Below are positions 8,993-17,816 of a stretch of 64,000 nt of DNA, in pieces. This stretch comes from DYMC01 sp035406705 (GTDB lineage: Bacteria > Verrucomicrobiota > Lentisphaeria > Victivallales > GWF2-50-93), in the NCBI GenBank assembly GCA_964426675.1, contig CAYRRM010000008.1:1-64000 (forward strand), in the 5' to 3' direction. Position 1 is the stretch's first letter; every line of letters starts with the position of its first letter. Position numbers and translations under genes: made by a program. Below the pieces are notes generated by a model, which searched no databases, was not told the DNA's origin, and saw only the letters and a list, made by a program, of their open reading frames with translations.

Positions 8993-9742
8993 TGGTTCAG
9001 TCATCTGGCTAACTTACAAATATGTCCAACGAGTATAATCTTTGCATTTTTATTCAGATTCTTGCTTCCTTAGCCTATAGTGTACCGAGAAAACTATTGA
9101 ATTTTATTACCTATATCAATTCTTAAAACCAAAAGAAGATTTTTCCTTTTTAAGCTATTAAGTGTATTTATCATTCTTGCCATTAGATAATAAGAAAAGA
9201 AGTAATTGAAAAGACAGAACTTTTGGTCTGATCCGATTTTCGCCCCTCGCATTTGAGCGCATAGTCTTTTCAGTAGAAAATAAAATTAGAAGAAATAAAC
9301 CTTCTTGATAGAAAATATATTTTTCTAAGGATAAGCAGCTCAACTTATCAGGAATTGAAGTAAGAATATCGAAAAACAGTCGCTTGAAGTTCACGATATT
9401 TTTTGCTCCTGAAAATTTGTTGGATTAGCAATCTGCAATGAGCGAGGCGCGAGGGTACAGAAAAATATGAAATTCGGGAAAATTTCTGTTATATTTGGCG
9501 GGAACGACAGATATTTCGTATATAAAATTTTCGTCTGATATAGGTAGGTGCTATAGCTTTGTATTAGCTGCATGCCGAGAGCAACTTTATCAATATCAAA
9601 TTTCAACCAGAAATGATTTATAATTTATTTAGAACTTTTTTAAGTTTTTTAATAAAACTATAAATCTTCCAATTATAATGTGATTCAAAACTATCCAACA
9701 TTAAATATAAAATAGAAAAGTGATATGTATCTTTTTGTTAAT
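8993..9742. other. 750-bp intergenic stretch, nothing recognised
   Basis: A/T-rich sequence between the AraC gene and the 3' end of the URO-D gene. Short open frames on the minus strand (9158-9394, 9391-9606) have low-complexity, hydrophobic-biased translations, no ribosome site and no family resemblance. No RNA gene or terminator was recognised. It may be a decayed gene. Confidence 0.5.
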
Positions 9743-10816
9743 TTATCTATAGGCTAACTCTCTTGAAAGTTCCAGATATGTTTTTATAGCTTCTGGCGGA
9801 ACATCAAATGGTATGTGATTACCAATGCACATCATATACCCTCCACACATTTTTCCTGTTTCTACCATAGATTCTACCATTTTTCTGATCTCATATTTAT
9901 TGTTTCGGTAAAGTATGCGATTATCACCTTCTCCAGCTATAAAACAGTCTTTATATTTTTTTGCGATAACTTTATAATTAGTATATGGTTCAGATATTAT
10001 TCCACGTGCTCCACAACTCATAATATCATCGACAAATGCATCGACACAACCATCAACCATAAAAATAACTTCTTTACCTGTTCTTCTTACTATATCCCAG
10101 AATTCTTCGTATCTTGGAAATATAAATTTTCGCATCCATTCAGGACTACATACCGGACCGTTTGACAAGACAATATCATCATGGCAAATAACAAAATTAA
10201 CTGGAAGTTTTGCAAATGCTCTGAAAACTCTGCGGTTTATTTCTGCAAACTCCTCCATAATCCTTTCAAATTCAGGTTCAAGACATAATAGCATAAAGTT
10301 TTCATATCCGAAAACCAACATAGGCCACATAAACATAGTATTATAAAAGAAAACAGATGCTGAACTTCCTTCTGGCGCTTTATCTGCCCATTCTAAGGGG
10401 TAATTTTTTCTATAAATTTTATATATAATTTCCTCACTGCTATAATTGTGATTTTCTACTACATGCCAGTTTGTAAAATCAGGATTTTCAAGTGGGCTAA
10501 AACGCAGAATTTCTTCGTAACTTTTAAATCTACGAGAAGCCTCTTCTTGCTGCCAATGATCACGATAACCGTCTCCCCATCTTCCATGAGATTTATCTAA
10601 TTGTTCTTCAGGACGTTTTTTAGCTGTGTCATTTTCTGGAATCGGTAATTGGAGTTCAGGATAAAGTTCATTCATTTTAAGTCTACATAAACGAGGGTGT
10701 TCATAGTAATCAATACCTGTAAGATAGGTTTCAGCATCAGGACATGACCAATGTTCCCAATGACATATTCTCCTGGGCCCTTTTCCCATAAAAGTCAAAT
10801 AACGTACATCAGACAT
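9743..10816 (-). CDS. Uroporphyrinogen decarboxylase (URO-D) family protein, not HemE
   Basis: A 357-residue protein of the URO-D/methyltransferase superfamily (HemE, MtaA, CmuA relatives). The C-terminal TIM-barrel half shows 'VICHDDIVLSNGPVCSPEWM', 'RYEEFWDIVRRTGKEVIFMVDG' and 'GARGIISEPYTN', matching the family's order of conserved strands. The N-terminal heme-precursor region of HemE is absent. The corrinoid-methyltransferase zinc motif H-x-C-G is not present at the usual place; 'MVDGCVDAF' is there instead, so methyl transfer is uncertain. Such paralogues are common in Lentisphaerae and Firmicutes sugar clusters without assigned function. It is divergent from the AraC-type gene at 10928. 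Confidence 0.8.
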   Translation of the reverse strand: MSDVRYLTFMGKGPRRICHWEHWSCPDAETYLTGIDYYEHPRLCRLKMNELYPELQLPIPENDTAKKRPEEQLDKSHGRWGDGYRDHWQQEEASRRFKSYEEILRFSPLENPDFTNWHVVENHNYSSEEIIYKIYRKNYPLEWADKAPEGSSASVFFYNTMFMWPMLVFGYENFMLLCLEPEFERIMEEFAEINRRVFRAFAKLPVNFVICHDDIVLSNGPVCSPEWMRKFIFPRYEEFWDIVRRTGKEVIFMVDGCVDAFVDDIMSCGARGIISEPYTNYKVIAKKYKDCFIAGEGDNRILYRNNKYEIRKMVESMVETGKMCGGYMMCIGNHIPFDVPPEAIKTYLELSRELAYR

Positions 10817-10927
10817 AAAAATTTCTCCTTTTTTTTACGCATTCTAATTTAGTTCATTTGGAAAAAATAGGAATGGATATAATTTTATTTATGATGGATT
10901 TTTTTTATAAAATAGAAAGTAAGATAA

Positions 10928-11770
10928 TTGAATAAGAGTAACTATTTTATTGTTTCTAATCTTCAGACCAGAATCCTTGATTCTGCCAGGACTGTCTGTG
11001 GAAAAGAGTGGGCAAATAATGGGAGGGATTTATTTAATGATCCTTTTGCAAGGCTTTACTGGATTGAAAAGGGAGAAGGAGAGATTAATTTTTTGTCCGC
11101 AGGTAGATTTGAACTCAAGCCCGGTTGGCTTTATGTGATCCCACCTCATAGTCCCGCAAGATATAGAGCCATAGGTGAAATGGTATTATACTGGTTACAT
11201 TTTCGAGCTGATATTTTTATGGTTTTAGATTTTTTTAAACTTTTAAAGCCTCAGTTATGTATTAAGTTAGAAGATAAAGATGAGATTAATAAAGATTTTT
11301 GGATAAAATTATTGAAATTTTCTAAAGGACAGCACTTATCTGACTTATTAAAAGCAGACATTATGCTACGTCAGATGCTAACGATTTTCGTAAAAAATCT
11401 ATCTAATGAAAATTATATGTTAGTTGATTCGCTTAAACGAATAGAGCCAATACTTGATTTTATCAGTAAGAACATAAACAAAAAAATTTCTTTGTTTGAA
11501 CTTGTAGAATTACTTCCCATGAGTAAGGCGTATTTTTCTTCTTTTTTTTCAAAATCTGTTGGAATGAGTCCAGTGAAATTTATAAATAGAATGAAGATAG
11601 AGAGAGCTCAATTTTTGCTTCTTCAAGGTAAACTGAGTATAAAAGAAGTTGCGATAGAGCTTGGTTTTGAAGATGTATACTATTTTTCCAGGGTTTTTAA
11701 AAGGATTGTAGGTTTATCCCCAAAACATTATATAGAGCAAGAGAGATTGAGAGAAAAAAATATTTTTTAA
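10928..11770 (+). CDS. AraC-family transcriptional regulator (TTG start)
   Basis: A 280-residue AraC protein. The N-terminal cupin sensor includes 'FARLYWIEKGEGEINFL' and 'KPGWLYVIPPHSPARYRA'. The C-terminal double helix-turn-helix has 'SLFELVELLPMSKAYFSSF' and 'SIKEVAIELGFEDVYYFSRV', then the conserved 'F-K-R-I-V-G-L-S-P-K-H-Y'. The start taken is TTG at 10928, since no in-frame ATG precedes the cupin. It is divergent from the URO-D gene, its probable target. Its 3' end overlaps the convergent zinc-ribbon gene by 4 bp, so both stop codons share sequence. Confidence 0.9.
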   Translation: MNKSNYFIVSNLQTRILDSARTVCGKEWANNGRDLFNDPFARLYWIEKGEGEINFLSAGRFELKPGWLYVIPPHSPARYRAIGEMVLYWLHFRADIFMVLDFFKLLKPQLCIKLEDKDEINKDFWIKLLKFSKGQHLSDLLKADIMLRQMLTIFVKNLSNENYMLVDSLKRIEPILDFISKNINKKISLFELVELLPMSKAYFSSFFSKSVGMSPVKFINRMKIERAQFLLLQGKLSIKEVAIELGFEDVYYFSRVFKRIVGLSPKHYIEQERLREKNIF

Positions 11771-12069
11771 TCATCTTTTGGTGGTACTGATTTTGTCCCA
11801 AATTCGAACTTATCTTTGATATTCGGTATCATTCCAACTGAATGTCGAGATATTTTTACGGTATTTTTACAGAGAGTCTTATCAATTTCCTCTGCTGAAA
11901 TTGTACCAGTTTCTGTTGTTACATATTCCTTTGAGTCATCAGTTGGATCAGGGACGACAAATGTCAAGTCGCAATTTGCACATTCAGCGGGTTGCCCTGC
12001 ATATTCAAGAGGAACAAAATAAACAGTTTTACATTTTGGACAAGAAACTTTAAATTCTTTATTTTCCAT
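11767..12069 (-). CDS. Small zinc-ribbon protein
   Basis: A 100-residue protein with an N-terminal zinc ribbon of the MJ0042/FYDLN kind: 'SCPKCKTVYFVP' followed by 'AECANCDLTFVVP', a C-x2-C...C-x2-C set. The remaining 65 residues are polar and probably disordered ('DPTDDSKEYVTTETGT'), with no recognised domain. Ribbons of this type often sit at the N-terminus of envelope or signalling proteins in PVC bacteria, and a comparable ribbon begins the kinase at 20502. It may act alone as an adaptor; no enzymatic function is indicated. It converges with the AraC gene, overlapping it by 4 bp. Confidence 0.65.
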   Translation of the reverse strand: MENKEFKVSCPKCKTVYFVPLEYAGQPAECANCDLTFVVPDPTDDSKEYVTTETGTISAEEIDKTLCKNTVKISRHSVGMIPNIKDKFEFGTKSVPPKDD

Positions 12070-12246
12070 AAACTATTATCTTTTTATTTTTTTTATTATA
12101 ATTTTTATTATAATTCATAAGTAAAAGAATGTCAATAATATTTTAATAATCGAGATTCAATTTTTTGCTTATAACGAATTTGAAAGTATTTATTATTTTA
12201 TTAAATTTGATACTAAATATAAAAGATTTTTTTTACGTAGGCAATT

Positions 12247-12849
12247 ATGAGAAAAACATTTGTTGATAGAGTTGATAAAAGCCTATTAGTAATTTGGGAA
12301 ATATTTCTCTTCCTGTGTACTATTATTTTATTAATTTTTGAGGGAATGTTATTTTTTTTTATTAAATTGTTTTTTAAAAGGGGACTTTTACGAAGGGCTG
12401 GTAAGAGGATTTCGCTTTTTTTTGATTTTATTAATAAATTTTTATTGTTGTTAAAAAAATATTTAAGGACTTCGCGTAAATTTCGTAGATTTATGTCACT
12501 TTTTGCAGTTATCATTTCACTATTATTTTTCTTTCCTCTTTACGAGTGGAGAACCTGGAAATTTTATGAACGCGGGATTGCTTCCTATTATGGGTGGGGG
12601 TTTTATTGTAGGGCTGCTGTATCTGGTGAAATATACTGGCCATGGAAATACGCGGCTGCACATAAGGAACTACCTATAGGAGAGGTTATAAAAGTTGTAA
12701 ATCTTGACAATGGTCGTGTAATTTATGTAAGAATTTTCGATAGAGGACCTTTTGTAAAAGGAAGAATATTAGATTTAACTCGAAGGGCGGCTCATGATCT
12801 CGGAATTATTGAAAATGGAACAGCTAATGTAGAAATTTATGTAAAGTAG
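12247..12849 (+). CDS. rlpA: RlpA-like double-psi beta-barrel protein, membrane-anchored
   Basis: A 200-residue protein. The first 100 residues are basic and hydrophobic, with probable transmembrane segments near residues 15-40 and 82-100 ('SLFAVIISLLFFFPLY'). The C-terminal 90 residues are an RlpA-type barrel: 'GIASYYGWGFYCRAAVSGE', 'AAHKELPIGEVIKVVNL', 'VRIFDRGPFVKGRILDLT', and the 'AAHDLGI' helix. The D-R-G-P-F segment carries the Asp considered catalytic in RlpA lytic transglycosylases, so cleavage of denuded peptidoglycan at the septum is plausible. Unlike standard RlpA it has no lipobox and no SPOR domain, and is tethered by its N-terminus. Confidence 0.82.
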   Translation: MRKTFVDRVDKSLLVIWEIFLFLCTIILLIFEGMLFFFIKLFFKRGLLRRAGKRISLFFDFINKFLLLLKKYLRTSRKFRRFMSLFAVIISLLFFFPLYEWRTWKFYERGIASYYGWGFYCRAAVSGEIYWPWKYAAAHKELPIGEVIKVVNLDNGRVIYVRIFDRGPFVKGRILDLTRRAAHDLGIIENGTANVEIYVK

Positions 12850-12858
12850 ATTTCTGGC

Positions 12859-12973
12859 CGCCGCCGGTAAGCCGGAGTTTCTACGGTGCTCGTCAGTTTC
12901 GTTTAGGGCTGCTTGGTTCCCCATCTGACCCGGTTCACGGCTGACGCCACATAGATTCCAGCATCCGGCGACG
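12859..12973 (-). ncRNA. ffs: Signal recognition particle RNA (4.5S type)
   Basis: A G/C-rich 115-bp block in A/T-rich surroundings. Read on the minus strand it has the SRP RNA order: a 5' strand CGTCGCCGG pairing with a 3' strand CCGGCGGCG (one G-U), then 'GTGAACCGGGTCAG', an apical TGG-GGAA-CCA tetraloop hairpin, and 'AAGCAGCCCTAA'. GGTCAG, the GGAA tetraloop and AAGCAGC are the Ffh-binding elements conserved in all bacterial SRP RNAs. It has no Alu domain. It begins 7 nt after the accD stop on the same strand, so it is either processed from the tyrS-comF-accD transcript or has a promoter inside accD. Confidence 0.9.
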
Positions 12974-12979
12974 ATAAAA

Positions 12980-13846
12980 TTATTTATTTTTTTTAGATTT
13001 AGAGTTTTGAGTAAAGTATTGAAAAATAAGATTCAACTCGTTTTTGAGATCTTTTCTATGGACAATTCTATCAATTAATCCTTTTTTGTACAGGAATTCA
13101 GAACTCTGAAAGCCTTCAGGAAGTGTTGCTTGAGTAGTGTCTTTTATAACACGTGGACCTGCGAAGCCAATTAGAGCGCCAGGTTCAGCTATAAGAATAT
13201 CCCCTAATGATGCAAAACTTGCTGTGACTCCAGCTGTAGTGGGGTTTGTCATTATTACTATGTATGGTTGATTTATTTTTGAGTATCTATACAAAGCACC
13301 ACTTGTTTTTGCCATTTGCATCAGGCTTATCATACCTTCATACATTCTTGCTCCACCACTTGCTGTTACAATAACAAGAGGGATTGATTTTTGCGTCGCA
13401 AGTTCAATTATGCGGGTAATTTTTTCTCCTACCACTGAGCCCATACTAGCTCCAAGAAATCTGAAATCCATTACTGCGAGGGCATATTCTCTTTGATTTA
13501 AATGAGCAGTTCCGCATATGACAGCTTCGTTCATTCCAGTTTTTGCTTTACTCTTTTCAATTTTTTCTTTATATGGAGCAACACCTTCAAATTCTAATGG
13601 GTCGAGGGATGTCATTGACGGATCTATTTCACGAAAACTGTTTTCATCTGTCAGGAGTTTTATCCTTTCTTGAGCTGTCATAGGATAATGATGAGAACAC
13701 TTAGGGCAGACGTTCAGATTTTCTTCTATGAATTTTTTGTATGAAATATCTGAACAGTTTGGACATTTTCCCCATAATCCTCCTAGAATTTCTTTTTTTT
13801 GAGAGGTTTTTATTGCAGTATATTTTTCTTTAGTAAACAGGGCCAT
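12980..13846 (-). CDS. accD: Acetyl-CoA carboxylase carboxyltransferase subunit beta
   Basis: A 288-residue AccD of normal length. The N-terminal zinc ribbon is 'CPNC' (about residue 28) and 'CPKC' (about 47). The crotonase-fold domain shows 'VTASGGARMYEGMISLMQM', 'TNPTTAGVTASFASLGDI' and 'IGFAGPRVIKDT', the oxyanion-hole and carboxybiotin-binding segments of the beta subunit. With AccA it transfers carboxyl from biotin to acetyl-CoA, giving malonyl-CoA for fatty acid synthesis. AccA is not in the window. It starts one base after the comF stop, third in the operon tyrS-comF-accD, with the SRP RNA immediately after. Confidence 0.97.
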   Translation of the reverse strand: MALFTKEKYTAIKTSQKKEILGGLWGKCPNCSDISYKKFIEENLNVCPKCSHHYPMTAQERIKLLTDENSFREIDPSMTSLDPLEFEGVAPYKEKIEKSKAKTGMNEAVICGTAHLNQREYALAVMDFRFLGASMGSVVGEKITRIIELATQKSIPLVIVTASGGARMYEGMISLMQMAKTSGALYRYSKINQPYIVIMTNPTTAGVTASFASLGDILIAEPGALIGFAGPRVIKDTTQATLPEGFQSSEFLYKKGLIDRIVHRKDLKNELNLIFQYFTQNSKSKKNK

Positions 13847-13847
13847 T

Positions 13848-14558
13848 TTATCCTCTTGCTATTACAAGAATATTTATTTTTTCGCAAATATTTGCATCTA
13901 AAATAGTTAAAGCTGCTGATTCCAAAGTAGAACCAGTTGTTAAAACATCGTCGAACAGTACTATAGTTCCTATTTTGAATTTTGCACGTTTAAAGTCATT
14001 TAATTTAAAAGCATTATTGAGATTTTTCTTTCTTTCTTCTCTGGAAAGGTTCGCCTGTTTAGGGGTCTTTTTTACCCTTTTTAGTAAATTGAGAATAGGA
14101 ATTTTAGTTTTAATTGATATAACATCTGCTATTAATTGACTCTGGTTATATCCACGTATAAACTGCCTTGTCCAGTGTAATGGAATAGGAACAATATAAT
14201 CTGCTCTTACTTTCCTTTGAATCAGGATTTCAGAAGCAAGTTCTCCCAATAATTTTGCGTAATAAGTCTTGCCATTATATTTAAAATCCTTTATAATCTG
14301 ATCTATTGGATTTATATAGTTTGAAATTGCGATAGCTTGTGACCACGGTCTTGGGTCTTCTTTGAGACATTTTGGACATAATTCAAGAATACCATCATTC
14401 TCGCCGCCGCAACCGGGGCATATTGGTTCTTTGATTATAGGAATTTTTTCTCTGCAATCAGGACAAAGTTTTGCTGATATATTTTTTTTATTTTTGCACA
14501 AATAACATATGTCCGGGAAAAAATTATAAAAAAAATTTGATAGATTAATCCTATTCAC
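13848..14558 (-). CDS. comF: ComF-family phosphoribosyltransferase-like protein
   Basis: A 236-residue ComF/GntX-type protein. The N-terminal part holds two zinc-binding pairs ('CYLC...CPDC' and 'CPGCGG...LCPKC'). The C-terminal part is a type I phosphoribosyltransferase fold with the PRPP loop 'VLFDDVLTTGSTLESA' and the preceding 'RGYNQSQLIA' and 'KTPKQANLSREERKKN' segments typical of ComF. In Gram-positives ComF supports DNA uptake; in most other bacteria its substrate is unknown. It sits 3 nt after tyrS and 1 nt before accD, so it belongs to a housekeeping operon, not a competence locus. Confidence 0.9.
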   Translation of the reverse strand: MNRINLSNFFYNFFPDICYLCKNKKNISAKLCPDCREKIPIIKEPICPGCGGENDGILELCPKCLKEDPRPWSQAIAISNYINPIDQIIKDFKYNGKTYYAKLLGELASEILIQRKVRADYIVPIPLHWTRQFIRGYNQSQLIADVISIKTKIPILNLLKRVKKTPKQANLSREERKKNLNNAFKLNDFKRAKFKIGTIVLFDDVLTTGSTLESAALTILDANICEKINILVIARG

Positions 14559-14561
14559 TAA

Positions 14562-15842
14562 TTAATTATTAAAAATTAGTCGTTTGAAATTTTTCTTTCC
14601 TGCAGCAACTATAATTTCCTTATTTTTTAAATCGTTTAAAGGTATTTTTGCATTTATATCTGTTATTTTTTCTCCATTTAGATATGCCCCGCCACCGTGA
14701 ATTAACCTTCTTGCCTCACTACTTGAAGAACAAAGCCCGCTTTCAGTAAAAAGCCGTATCACCCATATTTCATTTTCGTCTCCCTGTAGGTTGATTTTTA
14801 CTGATGGTATTAGATTTTTCGTGTTATGTTTATTATTTACAGTTATTATTGAACTGGAAGTTTTTATGGTTCCTTCTGGATCGGCAAAACCAAACTTTGC
14901 CCCTGCAGCAAGGTAAGCCTTGGATGCAGAATCAAATCCTCGTGCAATTTTTGTGCATTCAAAAGCCAGAATTTCTTTAGTTCTATTCAGTTGAGGAGCT
15001 TGAAGTTTTGAAAGTTCCTCTATTTCATCATCCGGTAACTCGGTGAACAGACTGAGCATTTTTTTGCATTCGCTATCAGGAACATTTCTCCAGAATTGGT
15101 AATAGTCAAAATCTGATGTTTTTGAAGAGGAAAGCCATACCGTCCCATTAGCTGTTTTCCCAAATTTTTCACCAGTTGGAGTAAGAAGAAGTGGAACCGT
15201 TATACCATAAGCTTGAATGGATTTAAATCTTCTTATTATGTCAGTTCCAGCTACTATATTTCCCCATTGATCCTGTCCGCCGATTTGCAAAGTGCAATTA
15301 TAATCCTCATATAATTTTAAAAAGTCGTAGGCTTGCAGTATCATATAACTGAATTCAAGGTATGAAATTCCTGTTTCAAGCCTTTGTTTTACTGATTCAG
15401 CAGAAAGCATCTTATTGATGCTGAATTTTGAACCAAGCTCACGAAGATAGTAAATCATTTTCATTTGACAAAGCCAATCAGAGTTATCTATAAAGATTGG
15501 GGAAGAATCATTATCTGAAACGAGATTGATAAGTTGTTGTCTTATTGCAGCGGCATTGTTTTTGACTGTATTTTCATCAAGCATCTTACGAGCTTCTTTT
15601 TTTCCTGACGGATCACCTATCAGGGCAGTTCCTCCGCCTATAAGTATTATTGCTTGATGCCCCATTTTTACGAGTTCTCTGATAAGCATAATTGGCAGGA
15701 GGTGCCCTACGTGTAAACTGTCTGCTGTAGGGTCGAATCCTGCGTAGAATGTAAGTTTTGAATCAAGTAATTTTGGGAGAGCTTCATCATCAGTACTTTG
15801 ATAAATGTATCCTCTATTTTTTATTCTTTCAAATTTTGTCAT
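14562..15842 (-). CDS. tyrS: Tyrosyl-tRNA synthetase
   Basis: A 426-residue class I synthetase of bacterial length. 'FDPTADSLHVGHLLPIM' has the HIGH-type motif (H-V-G-H), 'LQIGGQDQWGNIVAGTDIIR' is the tyrosine/tRNA-binding segment, and 'KFGKT' replaces K-M-S-K-S, a common TyrRS variant. The last 65 residues form an S4 RNA-binding domain ('LCSSSSEARRLIHGGGAYLN'). It charges tRNA-Tyr in the cytoplasm. It is the first gene of tyrS-comF-accD and is divergent from the response regulator at 15937. No T-box or tyrosine leader is visible in the 94-bp upstream gap. Confidence 0.98.
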   Translation of the reverse strand: MTKFERIKNRGYIYQSTDDEALPKLLDSKLTFYAGFDPTADSLHVGHLLPIMLIRELVKMGHQAIILIGGGTALIGDPSGKKEARKMLDENTVKNNAAAIRQQLINLVSDNDSSPIFIDNSDWLCQMKMIYYLRELGSKFSINKMLSAESVKQRLETGISYLEFSYMILQAYDFLKLYEDYNCTLQIGGQDQWGNIVAGTDIIRRFKSIQAYGITVPLLLTPTGEKFGKTANGTVWLSSSKTSDFDYYQFWRNVPDSECKKMLSLFTELPDDEIEELSKLQAPQLNRTKEILAFECTKIARGFDSASKAYLAAGAKFGFADPEGTIKTSSSIITVNNKHNTKNLIPSVKINLQGDENEIWVIRLFTESGLCSSSSEARRLIHGGGAYLNGEKITDINAKIPLNDLKNKEIIVAAGKKNFKRLIFNN

Positions 15843-15936
15843 GATTTTAAATAAATTTTTTATTGAAAAAAACTAAAATATAAATATACTTTCAAATATA
15901 GAAATTGACAAAATTTTTTTCTTTTAAAATTTAGTT

Positions 15937-16338
15937 ATGAGCGAAGATTTAAAAAAAAAGAAAGTGCTTATCATAGATGATGATCTATCTTTTGCAAGGA
16001 TGATTCAGTTGCTTTTGTTGAGACATAGTTTTGATGTTCTTACGTCCTTTAGTGTAGCTGATGCACGTCAAAAACTTGGTCTTGATGGTAATGGAGTTGA
16101 TTTAATCATTTTAGATCTTATGATGCCAGAAGAAAACGGTTTTGATTTTTTAAAATGGCGTGATAATGCCTCGGATGCTCTTAAGGCTATTCCGATAATT
16201 GTGAATACAGCGAAAAAAGTGAATGATGAGGAAAAAAAATTTTTATTGTTGCGTTGTAAATGTATAGTTGAGAAGGGGATGGATTTTACAAATCAAATAG
16301 TTAAAAGGGTTATAGAATTTTCTGGAGATAAATCTTGA
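15937..16338 (+). CDS. Receiver-only response regulator
   Basis: A 133-residue CheY-like receiver with no output domain. The acidic pocket is 'DDD' at 14-16, the phosphoacceptor is D60 in 'LIILDLMMPEENG', and the switch Thr is T91 and Lys K113 ('VEKGM'). It should be phosphorylated by an unlinked histidine kinase and act by protein-protein contact. It heads a plus-strand run with the W-P-F repeat protein and the Mla transporter; its TGA stop overlaps the next gene's TTG start (TTGA), so translation is coupled. A TTGACA box at 15905-15910 is a possible -35 element. Confidence 0.92.
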   Translation: MSEDLKKKKVLIIDDDLSFARMIQLLLLRHSFDVLTSFSVADARQKLGLDGNGVDLIILDLMMPEENGFDFLKWRDNASDALKAIPIIVNTAKKVNDEEKKFLLLRCKCIVEKGMDFTNQIVKRVIEFSGDKS

Positions 16339-17816
16339 AGGCTGGCCAATTAGGTTTTTTCTTATTCTTCTCCTTTTCATTTGCGATTTTCGCAGTGAAT
16401 ATGAATTTACCTCCGTTTCTTAGTTGTGATGAAAATTTAGATGCCCCCCAAAAAGATTTTGAATTTAGAGCAATAGGACCTTTATTTGAATATTCTTCAA
16501 AGGGTAAAAGTAATGACTTGCTTGCATTGAGGCCTTTATTTTCAGAGGAAGATAATGGAATCTTATATTCAATAGATGTATTATGGCCATTCTTTGTCTA
16601 TAGAGAGAATGATTTTGAGAAATATTGGCGTTTTTTTTTACTATATTCAGGTAGCTCTAAGATAAACGACAAATTTAAAGCCGAAAATCCTCACACAGGA
16701 TTAATTCCTTTCTGGGCATATGGTAGAGATGAAGAGAACAAACTATACTGGGCGATTTTTCCGATATATGGAAATCTGAAGAATTTTTTAGCTTATGATT
16801 CAATAGATTTTGTATTGTTTCCTATTTATCTTAAGACTAAAAAAGGAGAGACAAAAGGGAAGGCTTATTTTTGGCCAATATGGAATTACGATGAAGCTCC
16901 TTCTTTCAGAAAATTTCGTTTTTTTCCATTCTACGCATATCACGAGAGATATAATGTTTTTAAACGAGTGTCGTATTTCTGGCCTTTTTATCACAATGCT
17001 GAGTATTACAATCCAAAAGCAGAAGGGAAAGGGTGGTTTCTGTGGCCATTTTATGGAGAAAATTCATTTAAAAATTTGAAATCATGGACATTCCTGTGGC
17101 CTTTTTTTTCATTTTATAGGAGGGATTTTGAAGGAGATGATCGCGATGGAATTGGTTTCAATATGCCATGGCCCTTTATTCAATATCGAAATAATGTTGA
17201 CAGAGATGAAAAAAATGAAAAATGGCGTTTTTATATCTGGCCATTAATCGGAAGATCAGAAAGAGTAAATTCTGATTATCAATTTATTTTATGGCCATTT
17301 TTTTCTTCCTTATATACAAAAGGCGATGAGGGAAATATTGATTGGGTTTGGATACTTCCATTTTACTGGTCAAAGCGCGCTTTTGACAATAAATCAATGG
17401 AAAGGGAGTTATATAGAAATTTCTATCCGTTCATTTCATATCTTAACAAGGGGGACTTTTGCGAAATTCGCATTCTGGACTTATGGTTTCAACGTAATAT
17501 GCCGGCTATTGAGAGAAATTGGGCGCCTTTGTGGATCTTTTTTAACTATCAATCAAAAGGAGAATTTTTTAGATATGACTTTTTGTGGGGAATTTTTAAG
17601 TACTTTAATACAAAAAAAGATGGGAAAGGCGTTGCTATAGAACCTTTCTATAGGAGTTGTACCTTATTTGAAGATGATGGAGAAGATATGCAAGCTGTGG
17701 AAAAAAATCTTCCATTAGTACAAAGAGAATATTTTTTGGGAATGATACGTACACGTAATTTTATAGGGGGTAAGACGAAAATAAGGTTATTTTGGTCTAT
17801 TGAATTTGAGTATTGA
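16335..17816 (+). CDS. Exported protein of repeated W-P-F motifs, unknown function
   Basis: A 493-residue protein not assigned to a known family. A hydrophobic signal sequence (residues about 6-22, 'GFFLFFSFSFAIFAVNM') is followed by at least 14 degenerate repeats centred on [FLW]-x-P-[FIL]-[FYW], such as 'LWPFFVY', 'IFPIYGN', 'YFWPFYH', 'FLWPFYGE', 'IWPLIGR', 'ILWPFFSS' and 'LPFYWS', spaced about 22-35 residues and separated by charged loops. Aromatic strands with polar turns suggest an outer-membrane beta-barrel or large beta-sheet surface. The TTG start overlaps the upstream stop (TTGA). Position before mlaE-mlaF-mlaD suggests a role in envelope lipid traffic, by inference only. Confidence 0.7.
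   Translation: MKAGQLGFFLFFSFSFAIFAVNMNLPPFLSCDENLDAPQKDFEFRAIGPLFEYSSKGKSNDLLALRPLFSEEDNGILYSIDVLWPFFVYRENDFEKYWRFFLLYSGSSKINDKFKAENPHTGLIPFWAYGRDEENKLYWAIFPIYGNLKNFLAYDSIDFVLFPIYLKTKKGETKGKAYFWPIWNYDEAPSFRKFRFFPFYAYHERYNVFKRVSYFWPFYHNAEYYNPKAEGKGWFLWPFYGENSFKNLKSWTFLWPFFSFYRRDFEGDDRDGIGFNMPWPFIQYRNNVDRDEKNEKWRFYIWPLIGRSERVNSDYQFILWPFFSSLYTKGDEGNIDWVWILPFYWSKRAFDNKSMERELYRNFYPFISYLNKGDFCEIRILDLWFQRNMPAIERNWAPLWIFFNYQSKGEFFRYDFLWGIFKYFNTKKDGKGVAIEPFYRSCTLFEDDGEDMQAVEKNLPLVQREYFLGMIRTRNFIGGKTKIRLFWSIEFEY
16382..16394. repeat. TGCGA-N3-TCGCA palindrome, copy 2 (spacer TTT)
   Basis: Inside the signal-peptide coding region of the W-P-F protein, read as A-I-F-A (GCG frame). Confidence 0.85.
17460..17472. 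repeat. TGCGA-N3-TCGCA palindrome, copy 3 (spacer AAT)
   Basis: Second copy in the W-P-F protein gene, read in a different frame (TGC frame, C-E-I-R), so one gene carries the motif in two frames. Confidence 0.85.

Noticed and set aside
9158..9606. Two minus-strand open frames (78 and 71 codons)
   Set aside because: Low-complexity translations, no ribosome site, no family resemblance, in an A/T-rich gap.
9743..10816. HemE (heme synthesis)
   Set aside because: The HemE N-terminal region is absent and the gene is paired with a divergent AraC regulator.
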